Source: Loxodes magnus (Eukaryota; Ciliophora; Karyorelictea; Loxodida; Loxodidae). Taken from it: a stretch of 64,000 nt of DNA. Numbering within the stretch: the stretch's first letter is position 1; the number at the start of each line of letters is the position of its first letter. Shown here one piece after another: positions 1 to 12,492 of the stretch. A program made the translations under genes and the position numbers. The notes below the pieces were generated by a model, which was not told the origin of the DNA, searched no databases, and saw only the letters and a program-made list of their open reading frames with translations. The DNA is taken from NCBI GenBank assembly GCA_946699065.1, contig CAMPDV010000056.1, positions 620,001 to 684,000 on the forward strand. The letters run 5' to 3'.

Positions 1-1670
1 TATATATAATTGCATAGTATGGTTGCTTAATTATTAAAATAAACTAAAGATATTAAATATATTCAATTCTGGCTTATCACTCTTTTTCATAGATTTAAAG
101 ATAATTTAGAACCTTTAATTCAAATAAAATTAACTCAAATTCAAAATTGCACCATAAATTTATTTTAAATATTAGATAAACTTGAAAAATATTAAGTGAA
201 TCCAAAAGTTTTAAATTTAGTTTTAATTGATTGTTTATTAATCTTCTTTACTATGCTTTTGATTTATTTATAATTTTTAGAACTAGAAATAATAAAAATG
301 GCTTTATTAATTCCCAGAAGCTAGTTTATTTTACCTATCTTATTTATTTCTAGATAATTAATGAACTTGATAATTTCTTCAAATTATATGTTTCAAGTTT
401 CTAATTTTAATTTTACATCAATTTTTCAATTAAATTATGTGATATTTCTATCTGAAGCATTGCTATAAAATATTGCTGTTCTATATAATAAACCTAATTC
501 TAACTACTAATAAATGCTTTATTTATTAGTAAGAACATTTTATTTTATTATTACTAAGCTTAGCTCAAAGATATCTAGTTTAGGATAATTAAGCAAATAA
601 GTATACTAATTAAATCTATTAGTTTTATTATTAACTTAATTATATTAAATAATAAATAGCTTGCTTTCCAGTCATAACTACACTTTACTTATTTCTAAGT
701 TTTTCTATTTAGTATCTTTTTATTCTATTTTAAGGCTTTAGAATAATCACTATTTTTATTTAGCTTTTATTCAAATAACTAAAGTAAACTATAATAAAAA
801 GTCAAAATTGAAGCTATGCTTAACTAAAGCTGTTATTTTCTGAAATCACTTAAATAAACTAAGCTGTAAGTAAAAATACTAGAAAGGATTAGCTTTTAAA
901 TAAATATTAAATAGTATAATTAGACTTTTAATTTTAGTTATTTCAAATGCTAAATACCAGGAAAATAACCATAATATAGGAGATATATTGCTTATAACTA
1001 ATTATCAGCACTTTATTGCATAATGAACTGAATCATTTATTACATTAATTTCCTTAGTAAATCTGCTAAATTTATCAAAAGGTTTTAAGAACGCCAGCTT
1101 AAAAATAATTTACTGGATATGAAATTGAAGGGATTTATAAAGAAATATAAATGAATGCAGGTATAAATAATAAAATATTGGTATATTAATAACTATTCTT
1201 TTAATTAAGAACTAGCAATCTATATAGTAAATTTAATACTTTAGAATAAGATATTTCTACTTTCATTATCAATAATTATTTAACAAGATTTAGTTTAGAG
1301 ATAACGCTATCTAGTATATTCTAATTAAAGCCAACTAGTGAAATAGAAAATATTAAATAATAGAAAATATTAAAATAAAGTGAATAAAGATTACTAAAAT
1401 AACTAAGGTAAGTTAATTATTTAAAGAGGTTACAGAAGATAAAAATAATTTAAAACTAAAAGACTATCTAACTAAGATAGCTAATATGTATATTGGAATT
1501 ATATGAAGCTAAGCCACTATATTCTAAATAATGAAATTATTAAGGTAAATTATAATGAAATATCTTAGTAACTAAGCTTAATTTATTATATTTTAAGCAA
1601 TTTTTAGAAATTTAATTAGAGATTTTAATGATTAAGCATTATGATTATTATATTTGTATTTATTGAAAAT
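1..1670. other. Gene-free AT-rich stretch
   Basis: I found no reading frame with protein-like composition on either strand in this stretch. It is low-complexity A/T sequence with scattered short palindromes. It precedes the F-box gene, so the last part should hold that gene's promoter and 5' UTR, but I recognise no specific motif. Confidence 0.5.
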
Positions 1671-2501
1671 ATGGATATTGATAAGCTAATCTGAGTCAGA
1701 ATTGCTTCTTTTTTAGAATTAAAGTCCATTGTTCGGATGTAGTTTATATGCAAGAGTATTTCTTCTGCTCTAAGAGAACAGTATCTATGACGAGTTCTTC
1801 TTCGTAGAAAAATAAAAATGAAACGTACAGAATTGTATTTAAGTAGCTGAACAGATGTAAAATAGCTTTTTAAAAACAGCTAAGTAGCAAATAGACTATT
1901 CACATAACTTCAAATGAGTTTAAAGTAACCAAAATAAGTTTATTAGCTTATGGTAATCCATATATTTAAAGAGTGAGATCGTCACTTTAATCTTATTTCA
2001 AGAGGACTGCAATGCTCTTCTGGTTATGGACTTGAATAAATTCATCTTAAGACTGGGTATTGGAGTTCTAGGCCTAGTCTTTATTAAAAAGAGCAAGAGT
2101 TTTTGATATTTTAAGTAGGAAATGATTAATATTGCTGAATTATCTATCTTGTTATTCGAGCATTCAAGAGCAAACTTCTAGGGCGATTTCCATTTCCTGC
2201 ATCAAGAATAAGGGTTTAAGTAGGTCTTAAACTGAATGAATGATATTGGAAAAGTGATTGGTTAAAAATGCATGAAACAGATGGAGATTAATTACTAGTT
2301 TTTGTGCCTGAAATTTTATTATGTAGATATATGCTAGTAGAACTTGATGGAAAAGTCTTTTAGAGCGAAGTTGATAGGTTATATTATAACATGGTAGAGT
2401 TTATAGGAATAAAAGGACTGTATGTCAAAGAATTGCCAACACAACTGACTGACTTCTTCGATGAATATCTGATTGCGTTGAATAAAAAGGATCTCTTTTG
2501 A
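1671..2501 (+). CDS. F-box protein with discoidin-like C-terminal domain
   Basis: A 276-residue protein in one exon. Residues about 1-45 are a typical F-box (MDIDKLIWVRIASFLELKSI, then MQFICKSISSALREQYLW), the segment that binds Skp1 in SCF ubiquitin ligases. The rest (about 110-265) has a YWSSRPS segment, a YCWIIYLVIRAF strand, a VQVG strand and a VELDGKVF...LYYNMVEFIG end. From memory this resembles the galactose-binding-like C-terminal domain of plant F-box proteins of the At4g00755 type. Likely role: substrate-recognition subunit of an SCF ligase in cytosol or nucleus; the substrate is unknown. Several Gln codons are TAA/TAG and some Trp codons are TGA. The start is the first in-frame ATG before the F-box; TGA ends it. 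It converges on EI24 with 269 bp between the stops. The F-box call is firm, the C-terminal fold is inferred. Confidence 0.85.
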
Positions 2502-2770
2502 AAGAATTCTAACTTTATATTTTTTAAATTTGTTGCTTCTTATCGATTTTTAAGTATCTAAAGCCTATCTCTTGTGACAATATAATATCAAGCATAAAAC
2601 TAAAACTTAAATTTAAGATTATAAGTTGCTTAAAAAGAGGTTGAAATATAAAAGTGTAAATGTCTACAATATTTAAGTAACATGTTAGACTTTAAAGAGA
2701 TAAAATGACTTTAATATTATTTAAAAGTAAAACTAAGAGATTGAGTTTGCTAAGAAGCAATAAAAGTCCT

Positions 2771-3535
2771 TCAAGTTAAATATTTGCTTAGAGATACTTC
2801 TAGTTTCGTACTCAATAGTCTTGGTATGTAAAAGAGGATCATTTTAGTCTTACTAGTATCTGCTTCGATATTTCTTGCATTTATTGTGTTTACAAGGAAT
2901 AAAGGATAGCATATTGCATAAACTCCTAGTGAAACAAATCCTTCGAAATAATTCACTATAAACGAAAATAGAAATCCAAATCCAAAGAAATAAGAAAGGT
3001 TATTCTCGAACACTTTTATTTTGGCATTAATAGTTTTACCTTCTAGTTACCATCTCTATTCAAATGTATAAAAGGAAAACATAAAAGCGTTCAAAACAAA
3101 AGATAAAGATCATCCTACAATAGGAATTAGTCCTACTATAAAAGTCTAAAGAAGAAAGAATAGAATCAAAAAATTCCTATGAATTTCGTAAACAATCTGA
3201 GTCGATATTGATAGCTAAGGAGCTTTTAAACGTTTTTTCAATTTGCAAAAACAGATATATGCAATGTCTGAGTATCAAAATCCACTCAATATTGACGTCA
3301 CCAAGTATAAAAGGACAAAAACTAAATTTTTACTTAAGTCAAACAGATAATCAAAGCATCCAAATAAATTTGCGATTCCACTAATTAATTTCTAAAAAAT
3401 AATCACTAAGACAATGAAGATGACGTTAAGAATCAAACACTATCCAGTTTTTATAAACATTTCTTTAGAGGTAAAAGTTAATCAAAGAAACTTTTAAAAT
3501 TATACTGAATCGATAACGCCATCATAGAAACTCAT
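2771..3535 (-). CDS. EI24: EI24/PIG8-family ER membrane protein
   Basis: A 254-residue multi-pass membrane protein in one exon, reading from ATG at 3535 to TGA at 2771. The family signature is clear: a hydrophobic N-terminal half, FWYSDIAY, LLQTFIVGLIP, then EQRW, NLSYFFGFGFLFSF, and the strongly conserved SLGVYAICYPLFLVNTINA. EI24 is an ER membrane protein with about six TM segments. In animals it is needed for autophagy and contributes to ER-associated degradation and calcium exchange at contact sites. The copy is shorter than the human one (about 340 residues), mostly by lacking N- and C-terminal extensions. Three TGA codons fall at Trp positions and the final TGA follows at the conserved C-terminal end. 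Family assignment is confident; the cellular role is carried over from animals. Confidence 0.85.
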
Positions 3536-5899
3536 TGCAATTAAATATAAATGAAATATAATTGAATTTGTTCTACAAGATATTCTCTTCTTATGATAAT
3601 TACCTCATTAATTAGTATTCTTTTATTTTCCTTACAGTTATATAATAAGTTTTATAAGCTAATATGACTAAAGAAGCTGAATTATAGTAAAGTATTAAGT
3701 CTCATAACTAAAGCTATTTTTTAATTCATTAATTTTTTATCATTTTAAAATTAACCAAAATCTGGTTTTTTCTTGTTTGAAAATATCTAAGGACTATTTA
3801 CCTAGATAAAGCAAGATTAAAAAGATTTAAAAATAGAAATAAAAATTAAATTTACTTTAATTAAAAACAAGCAAAAGAGATTTTTTAAGCAGAGTTTAAA
3901 TTATTCTTTTTTATTTAAACTATTTCTAGCTTTAGCAAAATGTCCAATTTATATATATCTAAAACTTAATACTTGCTCTTCTGATCTTCTGATTTTTATC
4001 ATAATTTTATTTTAAAAAGAATGTTTCATTTCTAGCTTTACTTACTCTGTAAACTTTTATCTTAATGTGGATTTAATTTAATAACTTAATTAAATTTATA
4101 AATTTAGCGAGTGAAGCAACCGTTGTTTTTTAATTATAGGTATTAAATTATAAAATAGAATAGTTCAAAAATGTAGATTCCAAATATTAAATTCACCTTT
4201 AATAAACGTTTAGAGTCTAAATACTTTTAACTAATATAGTCTTAATAATTTTAGCTTTCAGTTTATCTTTTTATTATTGCCATAATTCTTTGTTGAAGCT
4301 AAAACTTAATAAAAATAGCTATGCTTAAGCAATTATCTAATAATTTAGTAATTTTATCTAATTTTAGATCTTTTAAATTTAAAGTGATTCAATTTTTCTT
4401 TATTAGCTTATAATTAATTGTAGTGTATGATTTGTATTTTTATTTATTTCAGTACTATAAAACTAGATATAAGCAAATTAAATTTAAATCTAATGATTAA
4501 CACTTTTAGATGCTATAAATTCATATGAAAAAAGCAATTTAAATATAATCTACAAGGTACATAAAGCTGATATTACAGAATGGTATTTATCTAATCAATA
4601 AAAGCACTTTGAAATAATTTATAAAGTTATTATAACTTTAATAATTAAAGTATCTAATACTTTGAAATATTAATATATTCTAATTATGTTAAATAATAAA
4701 TCTTAAGGACTTTTGCCCCTCATTTCTAACTTTTGAATCTATTTAATTTTATCTTAAATTAACTTAATAGAATATAGGAACTGATGCTTTACGTTATTTA
4801 TATCTTAGCCTTTTAAAGTAAATATGATTAATTAGTAATTTATGCCAAATAGCTTTATCAAATAATTATATCCTTCTTAAAGATCTCAAATAACAAAAGT
4901 TTTATTTTCAATTTGTCAATTTAATTTTTATTTCTCAATTACTTAATCATAAGTCACCTTTAAATGAATTAGCGCGTTTCTTCAAAGCTATTCAATGCTT
5001 TATATACAAATTATATCTAAATAATTTTCATCTTTTAAACACCTACTAGATTGCTGCTTTATTGCAAACCTTGACATTCATATTGCTAACAATTTTTGGT
5101 TGTATTTATCAGTATATTATTTAAAACCGAACTTAATCAAAGGCTGCTTTATATACATCTTAAATAAATAAAGCTCTGATTTAAGAGCTGAAAAAGTTGA
5201 CTATTCCACAGCTTATGCTTCAATAATTAAAACTAGACAGTACTCCTTTCGTAAAATCTATGAAATGGTTAGAATATTTTCCTATTATCAAAAGTTATAG
5301 CATTATAAAATAGATATTGTCTAAATAGTTTAAAAAGAATAACTCCCTGTATATAAGCAAAGCTAGGATGTAAAATAAATTAAATAAGTAATAATTAATT
5401 TATTTTGATCTACTTGCAATAACTTTCTATTCTTCGTTCTAGTTTAATTTGCTTATCTCTCTATATTTTAGATACTTTTAACTTTGATGATAATTTTAAA
5501 GGTTTTATCAATTTTCATATTTAATATGCAAAAATTAGAATTATAAAGATACAAAAAAATTAATCTACAATGCAAAAATAAAGGTATACAAGAATTTGAT
5601 AGTATCTATCTATTTTATATAAACTTAATCTTTTAAACTCTGTTAAAGATATCAAAATAAAGTTAGATGAGAATAAATATATTATCTTTAATATCTATTT
5701 ACGAAACAGATTTAAAGGTAATAAAGGAATAGAAATTAGAATTATCTGAAAAAACTTTCAAAACTCTAAAAGAATTCGCTTTACAACTAAAATAGAAAAT
5801 TTAATTTTGAAAATAAGGAGATGAAAAATATTACAAACTAAGACTAAGATTTGAGTCAAATTTTGTATTTACTATAAAGATACGTTAAATTATCAAAGA
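3536..5899. other. Gene-free AT-rich stretch
   Basis: No convincing coding region. A short patch near 5700-5880 has somewhat more protein-like codons (Lys/Glu/Leu-rich) but no start, no homology that I recognise and no continuation, so I leave it unassigned. Confidence 0.45.
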
Positions 5900-6497
5900 T
5901 CACTTGCAGCACTTTTTTACTGGTTTTGTTTCGGCAGGTTTTGGATTAACGCTTGTATCGTGAGTTTTCATAATGTCATTTGTAATTTCTAGGAAACTTT
6001 CCATAACATTTTAATTAGATCTAGCACTACATTCAAAAAATTTTATATTGCTCGATTTTGCCAACTTTGCTCCTTCTTCTTTAGTAACAACACGTTTTTC
6101 CTCAAGGTCTAATTTATTTGCTAGAAGAATCTTGCAAATATTTTCTGCTGCATGTTCATTTAGATTTGTCATTCAATAATTTACATCTGTATTAAAGCTT
6201 ACTCTCAAAAGTGCTTCTACTTGTTATATCATAAACAATAATGACTCCCATCACACTTCTGTAATATGCTGGAGTAATGGTGCGAAAACGCTCTTATCCA
6301 GCTGTATCTCATACCTAAATGCGCACTTTTCTATTATTGATATCTAATACTTTCATTTTAAAGTCTACTCCAATAGTTGTAACGAAGTTAGAAGAAAATT
6401 TTTCTTCAGCAAATCTACTTAATAACGAGCTTTTTCCAACACCTGAATCACCAAGCATTAGTATTTTTACACTGTCATCAAAAGATTTTTTCGCCAT
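5900..6497 (-). CDS. Rab-family small GTPase (Rab1/8-like), two exons
   Basis: A 193-residue Rab GTPase that switches between GDP and GTP forms to direct vesicle traffic. All nucleotide-binding motifs are present: P-loop GDSGVGKSS, switch I with TTIGVDF, switch II WDTAGQERFRT, NKLD and ECSA. The C-terminus KPVKKCCK carries the double cysteine expected to be geranylgeranylated. One 16-nt intron (6187-6202, antisense) must be removed: without it the frame slips after [11 protein letters not shown]; with it [20 protein letters not shown] follows, as in other Rabs. The switch II stretch IQVWDTAGQE contains TAG (Q), TGA (W) and TAA (Q) at invariant positions, while the gene ends with TGA. The subfamily is near Rab1/Rab8/Rab10; I cannot name the exact one. 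Confidence 0.93.
6187..6202 (-). other. 16-nt spliceosomal intron in the Rab gene
   Basis: On the coding strand the intron reads GTAAGCTTTAATACAG. It splits an Asn codon (A|AT) between STFE and VNYWM. Without removal, the frame after this point loses all Rab similarity; with removal the NKLD and SA motifs come back in frame and the length becomes a whole number of codons ending at CCK-TGA. Confidence 0.88.
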
Positions 6498-7596
6498 TTA
6501 TAAAAGAATCTAAAACTTATATTTAATTTTAAACTTAATTTCCTCTTTCTAAATCTGAACTCATTTATGAATTTCTTTTCTATTTTGTTTAATTATTATC
6601 ATTTAAATTAAATTAAAATCCTCTGCCTTTCTATTTTAAGCATAATAGATACCCAACTTTATTTTTAGTCTATTGCTTATTAATGTATATCTACTTTATT
6701 TTATTAGATAAAAGGTGAATTTAGATCTAAAAGGAATAGCTCTCATAGTATATTTAAAGAAATGTTTTTTAGCAACTCTTAATATACTAGCTATCTTTAC
6801 ATAATCTAAAGCAAAGGTAGTTATGATTCTAGGAAGAGAATAAGTATAAGGCATAAATTAATTGTTCTTATTTGCTTTTCTAGTTCCTTAAATATTTTAT
6901 AAATATCTTAAATATAATAAGATAAAAATACTAGTACTAATACTTTAATGCCTTAGAAATATTTTATGCTTAATTTCCCGTTAAACTATGCAATTGGTAT
7001 AGATAACTCATTAATGGAATTTATTTCTCAACTATCTGTTTATAATTTTATCCTTAGAGAAGATATTTAGCTCGTATTTTGCTAAATTGGTGCATAGTAT
7101 AGCTTGCTTCTACAAATTTAAGATTGCCTTTATTCTCATTTTTGATGCTTCGAAGAATGGAAATCTATTTAAATTTATTTATTGGACTTTTGGAGACAGT
7201 AAAAGAAACTAGAGCTGATCAAATAAATTAGAAGGTAAAGTTATTAGCCATTATAGTATTTATATAACTGGCATAAATATAGTGCAATGATATATAGAAT
7301 ACAATTAACTTTTAATATTGTAACTTAGAAATAAGGCTATTAGCTATTTAAAACCCATAGTTATAAATTATATTAACTAAGAAATAATTAATTAAGCAAA
7401 TTTAGATATTACATTTAAGGACTTAAGTAAATATAAGTATATATAGCAGCATCAGGCTTTATTTTCTTTAAAAAAAGTATTTTTAAGTACCTAAGAACGA
7501 AAAGTTAAGTCTAGTGCGTTTAATACCATTCAGTAAGAATTTGCTATTATAATTAACCTCTTTGAGTTACCTTTAAAAATATAATTCCATATAAAA
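6498..7596. other. Gene-free AT-rich stretch between divergent genes
   Basis: This lies between the starts of the Rab gene (leftward) and the CNBD channel gene (rightward), so it should hold both promoters. I see no coding potential and no recognisable promoter element. Confidence 0.5.
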
Positions 7597-10005
7597 ATGT
7601 TTTCCGAGAAAATGAAATCAAAGATTAAATAATATAAATCTTAAAGCAGTAAGAGGAGTAATCAAATAAGCAGTGATTCTAACTTAGATTACTTTTATTA
7701 TTTAAAGCCAATGTAAAATACGTTTCAAGATTAGAAGAAAGAAAAAAACGAATTCGATCATCTAAAAGAATGTTTCTCATCTACTGATATAAAGGACAAT
7801 TATGAAAAAGAAGCCTAAGAACAACAAAATATATTAGATAGAATTAAAAATATAAATGATAGTACAGATGCCTAAGAATAATAAAAAAATTTTCATTGTA
7901 TCAATAAACCATTTTTAAATAAAACAGCCTACGTTGGAAACATTGAAGTTACTTAAGAAGAAAAAATGCTATAGAAAATAATTAAGTAAACTTAGGCTCG
8001 TAGGTGATCAATTAAAGAAAATAAGGAAGTACCATAAATATCACCTGTTAAAATTTTTTTAAAAGGTTGCCTCTGCTCAAATGAAAGTGAAAATGAAAAA
8101 AAAAAATGAAATCCATCATCTCCAGATTTATATATATTTGAAAAGAAGAGTCCTTGAATCTTAACGCCTGAAGACAAATTAAGAATTTTATGAGATTGAA
8201 TAATGCTTTTTTTAACACTTTATACGGGAACAATCTTACCTTATATGGTAGCTTTTGGTTTTAAAGATTTATAAGCATGAATTTGAATTAACGCATCAAT
8301 AGACATTTTTTTCATAATAGATATTTTGATAAGTTTTAATACTGCATTTTACGATTCCTCTAATTATTTATGTGAAAAAAGATGCAAAATAGCCCAAAAC
8401 TATATCGCCTCATGATTTTTTATTGATTTAGTTTCTGCTTTTCCTTCTGAAGTTCTATCAGATAACGATGGAGATGTATTATTAGACGTCCCATCGTTTT
8501 ATCATGCAGTATAAACATTGAAAATATTAAAAATGCTGAAGATGTTTAAGATGTAATATTGAATCAAATACTTTGTAGAGAAAAAATAAATGCACGATGC
8601 TATTGGAAGAATCATCAAAATGTTCATTTCTATGATTTTTTTGCTTCATATGATGGCTTGCTTTTGAGTAATCGCAGGAAAGTTTGATTTAAAAACAAAT
8701 TGGATAAAATAATAAGGATTATAAAGTGAAAAAACTGAAGAAGTTTATTTATCCTCTTTATACTATGTGGTAACAGTTTTTATGACAATAGGATTTGGTG
8801 ATATTCATTCTGTAAATTAGTATGAAATGATTATTTCAATGATATGAATGTGATTAGGAGCTGCTTATTATGCTTTCACTATATCTAATCTAACATCTAT
8901 GTTTTAAACAAATTCTTCTAGAAAAGGAATTCTAGAATAAAAGGAAAGATTGTTCAGAGAATTTGCTAGAGAGTCATAAATGCCTTAGACTTTATGAATA
9001 AAAGTGAGAAATGCTCTAAGGTATAATAGCTCGCATAATTTATTCTCTTGATTAGATAAAACTATCTTCTTATAAAATCTACCACCAAGACTATATTGAG
9101 ATACTTATCAATATATTTTTAAAGAAACTATTAATAACTCAGTACTTTTGAGAAATAAGCCTAAGGAATTTATTTCAGTTATTATGCCTTTACTCAATCC
9201 CTGTGTTATAAGCGATGGGAATGAAATATATTAATATGGGTAAGTACCTTAAGATATCTATTTAATTATAAACGGTAGAGTTGCAGTAAAAGATGATAAA
9301 AATGCTATTTTCAAAAATTATGTATAGGGAAGTTATTTTGGTGAAATTGAAATTGTTTTTAATTGCAGAAGACTTTCAAGCACATAAGCTGAAGGAGCAG
9401 TTTAAATGATGAAATTTTCCAAAAAAGATTTCGAATATTTGATGAATTAATTTTTTGATTTTGCTATAGAAATTAGGAGTATTGCTGATTCTAGGCTTCA
9501 TAGAGATATGATTCTTAAGCATAAGCTTAAATTAGCTCGTGAAAAATTAGTTAAAATCAATTCAGGATAATAAACTAAAGAGATAATAGAAAAACTTGGA
9601 ACTAATCCTTCTATTAATAAAATTTTAAATTTTGAGCTGCAAGATATTTTAAACTAAACTTAATAAATTCATTTAAAAGCGAAAAAAAACTTACTATCTG
9701 ATGATCATCAAGAATGAATGCTTTTAAAACTTGAAACAAAATTATAAAAACTATAAAGCAATCAAGATAATATTTTCAATTTATTCTTTCAGATTTAAAA
9801 AGAATTGGAGTTGAAATATAAAAAATAAACAAGTCCAAATCTAAAAATTAAAAATAAATCATGGGAAAATCCTTTTAATGAAGTTTTGACAGCTACAACA
9901 TAAACGTCAGTATTTAAGAGAAACATATGAGATAAAAATTAATTTTATAAAGATAGAGAAGAAGTGCTTTCTGAATTCAGAGATCCAGAAATCGATAATT
10001 TTTGA
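7597..10005 (+). CDS. Cyclic-nucleotide-binding-domain K+ channel
   Basis: An 802-residue voltage-gated-type potassium channel of the CNG/HCN/EAG group, one exon, ATG in AAAATG context to TGA. Order: Ser/Gln-rich N-terminal 170 residues; S1 from about 198 (LWDWIMLFLTLYTGTI); S2-S3; an S4-like segment LKILKMLKMFKM with Lys only, no Arg; S5 with LLHMMACFWVIAG; pore with selectivity filter TIGFGD near residue 396; S6; C-linker; a cyclic-nucleotide-binding beta-roll near 520-620 (YLIINGRVAV...GSYFGEIEI). The GFG filter fits K+ selectivity as in EAG/HERG channels. In ciliates such plasma- or ciliary-membrane channels set membrane potential and swimming behaviour. Many TGA codons encode conserved Trp, for example in WDW. 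Whether the beta-roll binds cAMP/cGMP cannot be told from sequence alone. Confidence 0.92.
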
Positions 10006-12492
10006 CGAGTTTATGTTAATATTTAGTTTATAGCTACTTACTCTTTTTAAATCACATCTACTCTCTATTTTTTATCACACTAATTTATAAATAAACTCTG
10101 ATAATTTAGTTATTTCAAACTAAGCCTTTCGTTTCTTAAGCTTTATTAAATGAATGCTATCTCTTAAATTGACTTTAATTATACATCTTATTAAATAAGT
10201 ATAATACCTTTAATTAATTAAATTTATCCTCGTTTTCTAATATTTTGGATAATCTTCCTTTATTTATAATCTTAAATTCATTTTTAATAAATCAGTTTAT
10301 TAATAAGTCTATGGTTTAAATTTAGGAAGATGAAACACTTTTATAACTGAAAAATGTTTTTAAAGTGAGAACTTATTTTAAGATCACTATTTGTACTTTT
10401 TGAAATTAACTGTATATTAAATCTAAACTATCATTTAAAAAGGTGCATAGTAATTATTTTCTTCCTAATAAAATAGAGTTGTTTATTAAGTTCATTGTAA
10501 TTTACTTTTTTCAATATAGATTTTTTTAAATTTCCTAAGTTAAATAAGATTCTTTTGTCACCATTTAAAACTTTTTATTATTTAATAGTATGCTAATATT
10601 TATTAGCTGTAATCTCTCTACTCAATACTCTAGTTTATTACATTGTTTTAACTAAAATGCAGCAATTCCTTGCAATTATCTATTTACCTTTTTTTTGAAA
10701 TTTTTATTGCGATATTTTATTTAAAAGAACTTAGTAAAAGCTTTTATTAAATAGAAATCTGAAATGGTCTTAAACTAAATATACTAATTAGAACCATTAA
10801 TCTTAATTACCAAAATTTAAGTTTTTATTCATATTAATTTCTCTACTGAAGGGTTCATTTTACTATTTAGAGTTTTTATTTGATTAGTTTTTTATACTTT
10901 CTTTCTGTGTAGGTATAATATATGTTCTCTATTATTTTTATGAAATTAATTATTTTTTTAGACTTAATATAGAGAAAAAGTTTCAGCTTATTAAAAGATA
11001 AAAAACTAGCCACACCATTCTAATATGATTAATGAGATTTTCATTAATTCTAAATAATCTAAATTATCAAGAAGAGCGCTATGTGACTAATGCATTTTTA
11101 TAATTTAGATCTGCAAATAGCTTAACTAAAACTTTAGGCATATATAATATATCATACCTCTTATACTTAATACATATTCAATACTCTAAACATACTGAAG
11201 CATTAATTTTATTTCTTAATGAAAGAGTTCTTGCTTAGATGATAAGTTAAAGATTTTAATATATAATAAATATATGAATTAGATACTTACTCAATTTATG
11301 GTATTTTTGCTAATTACTTTATCTTAATTTTATGCTTAACTATCTTGCTTATTTTATAGTAAGCCTTATTATAACTATAGTATCATATTCTTTACAACTA
11401 GTATAATTCTTATTTTTGCTTCCTATTTTTAAATATGAAAAATTCTCAAATTTGCATACAGAAAGCATTTAATTTTAGTAACTGATATATCTTATCCTTC
11501 TAGTATATCATTTTACTCATATAAAGATTCAAGCTTAAAAATACTTCCTAGGCTAATATTGTGAAACCAATTATCTTTATAAGAAACTCAAATAGTATTT
11601 CTATTAATAAGAGCACAATTTTATTCAATTAGGAATAATTTCAACATTCAAGCATTTTAATAAATGCTTATATGACTTCGATAGAATGTTAAAAGATCTA
11701 TTTTTATATAATTACTTAAATCTTTCAAAGGATTTTGAAATTAAACTTTATAAGTTTACATTTTTAATACTTAATGTTCTAGCTTTTTATTAGTTTATAT
11801 ACTTTAAAGAAATGAGACTTAATAGGCAAATAATAATGAGAGTATATTAAAATAAATGGAAACTAGATAGATTGCATAGGATATAAAATACCTTTAATGA
11901 AATATCTAATACTTTCATAACTATTTTGATATATGGAATACTATGCAAGATTATTAGTTTTTAGTTGCATAATCTTAAATAATTTAATGTTGCTACTTTT
12001 ATTTAAAATATACCAAAATATTATTTGAATTGAGTATATTTAGCTTTATTTTCTATAATTAAAAGTTTATCAAAGAGTTAATGTTTTCATCTTAATACCA
12101 TTGAACTGATTTGAAAATTGATTTATATTACTTAATATTTTTGATATGGTTTAATTGAATTAGTTACAATAATTGTCTCATAAGTTAAAGCTACTATATC
12201 AGCTATTGCAGTTCTCTCATAACCATAGTGCTTATAATAGATTAAAAGCATTTGAATCTTAAAAGCACCAATCTATTTGCTATTTTTCTACTATAATTAT
12301 ATTTTAGGGTTTCAATATCGTTCAACTTATTTAATCTTAACTTATTTAAATAGTTTTTGTATAAAACTACTGACATTTATTTAATTATCAATTGATGTTT
12401 CCTTCATTTTGAAACTATAATCTATTTTTTTCTTTTTTTCTAATTCAAATATTTAAATAGCATTGAAAAACATTTAATATTATAATTAAGAG
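10006..12492. other. Gene-free AT-rich stretch
   Basis: About 2.5 kb of A/T-rich sequence without protein-like reading frames on either strand and with long T runs. Nothing recognised. Confidence 0.5.

Noticed and set aside
5640-5890. Lys/Glu-rich coding-like patch downstream of the Rab gene
   Set aside because: Short, without start or similarity; different frames look equally plausible.
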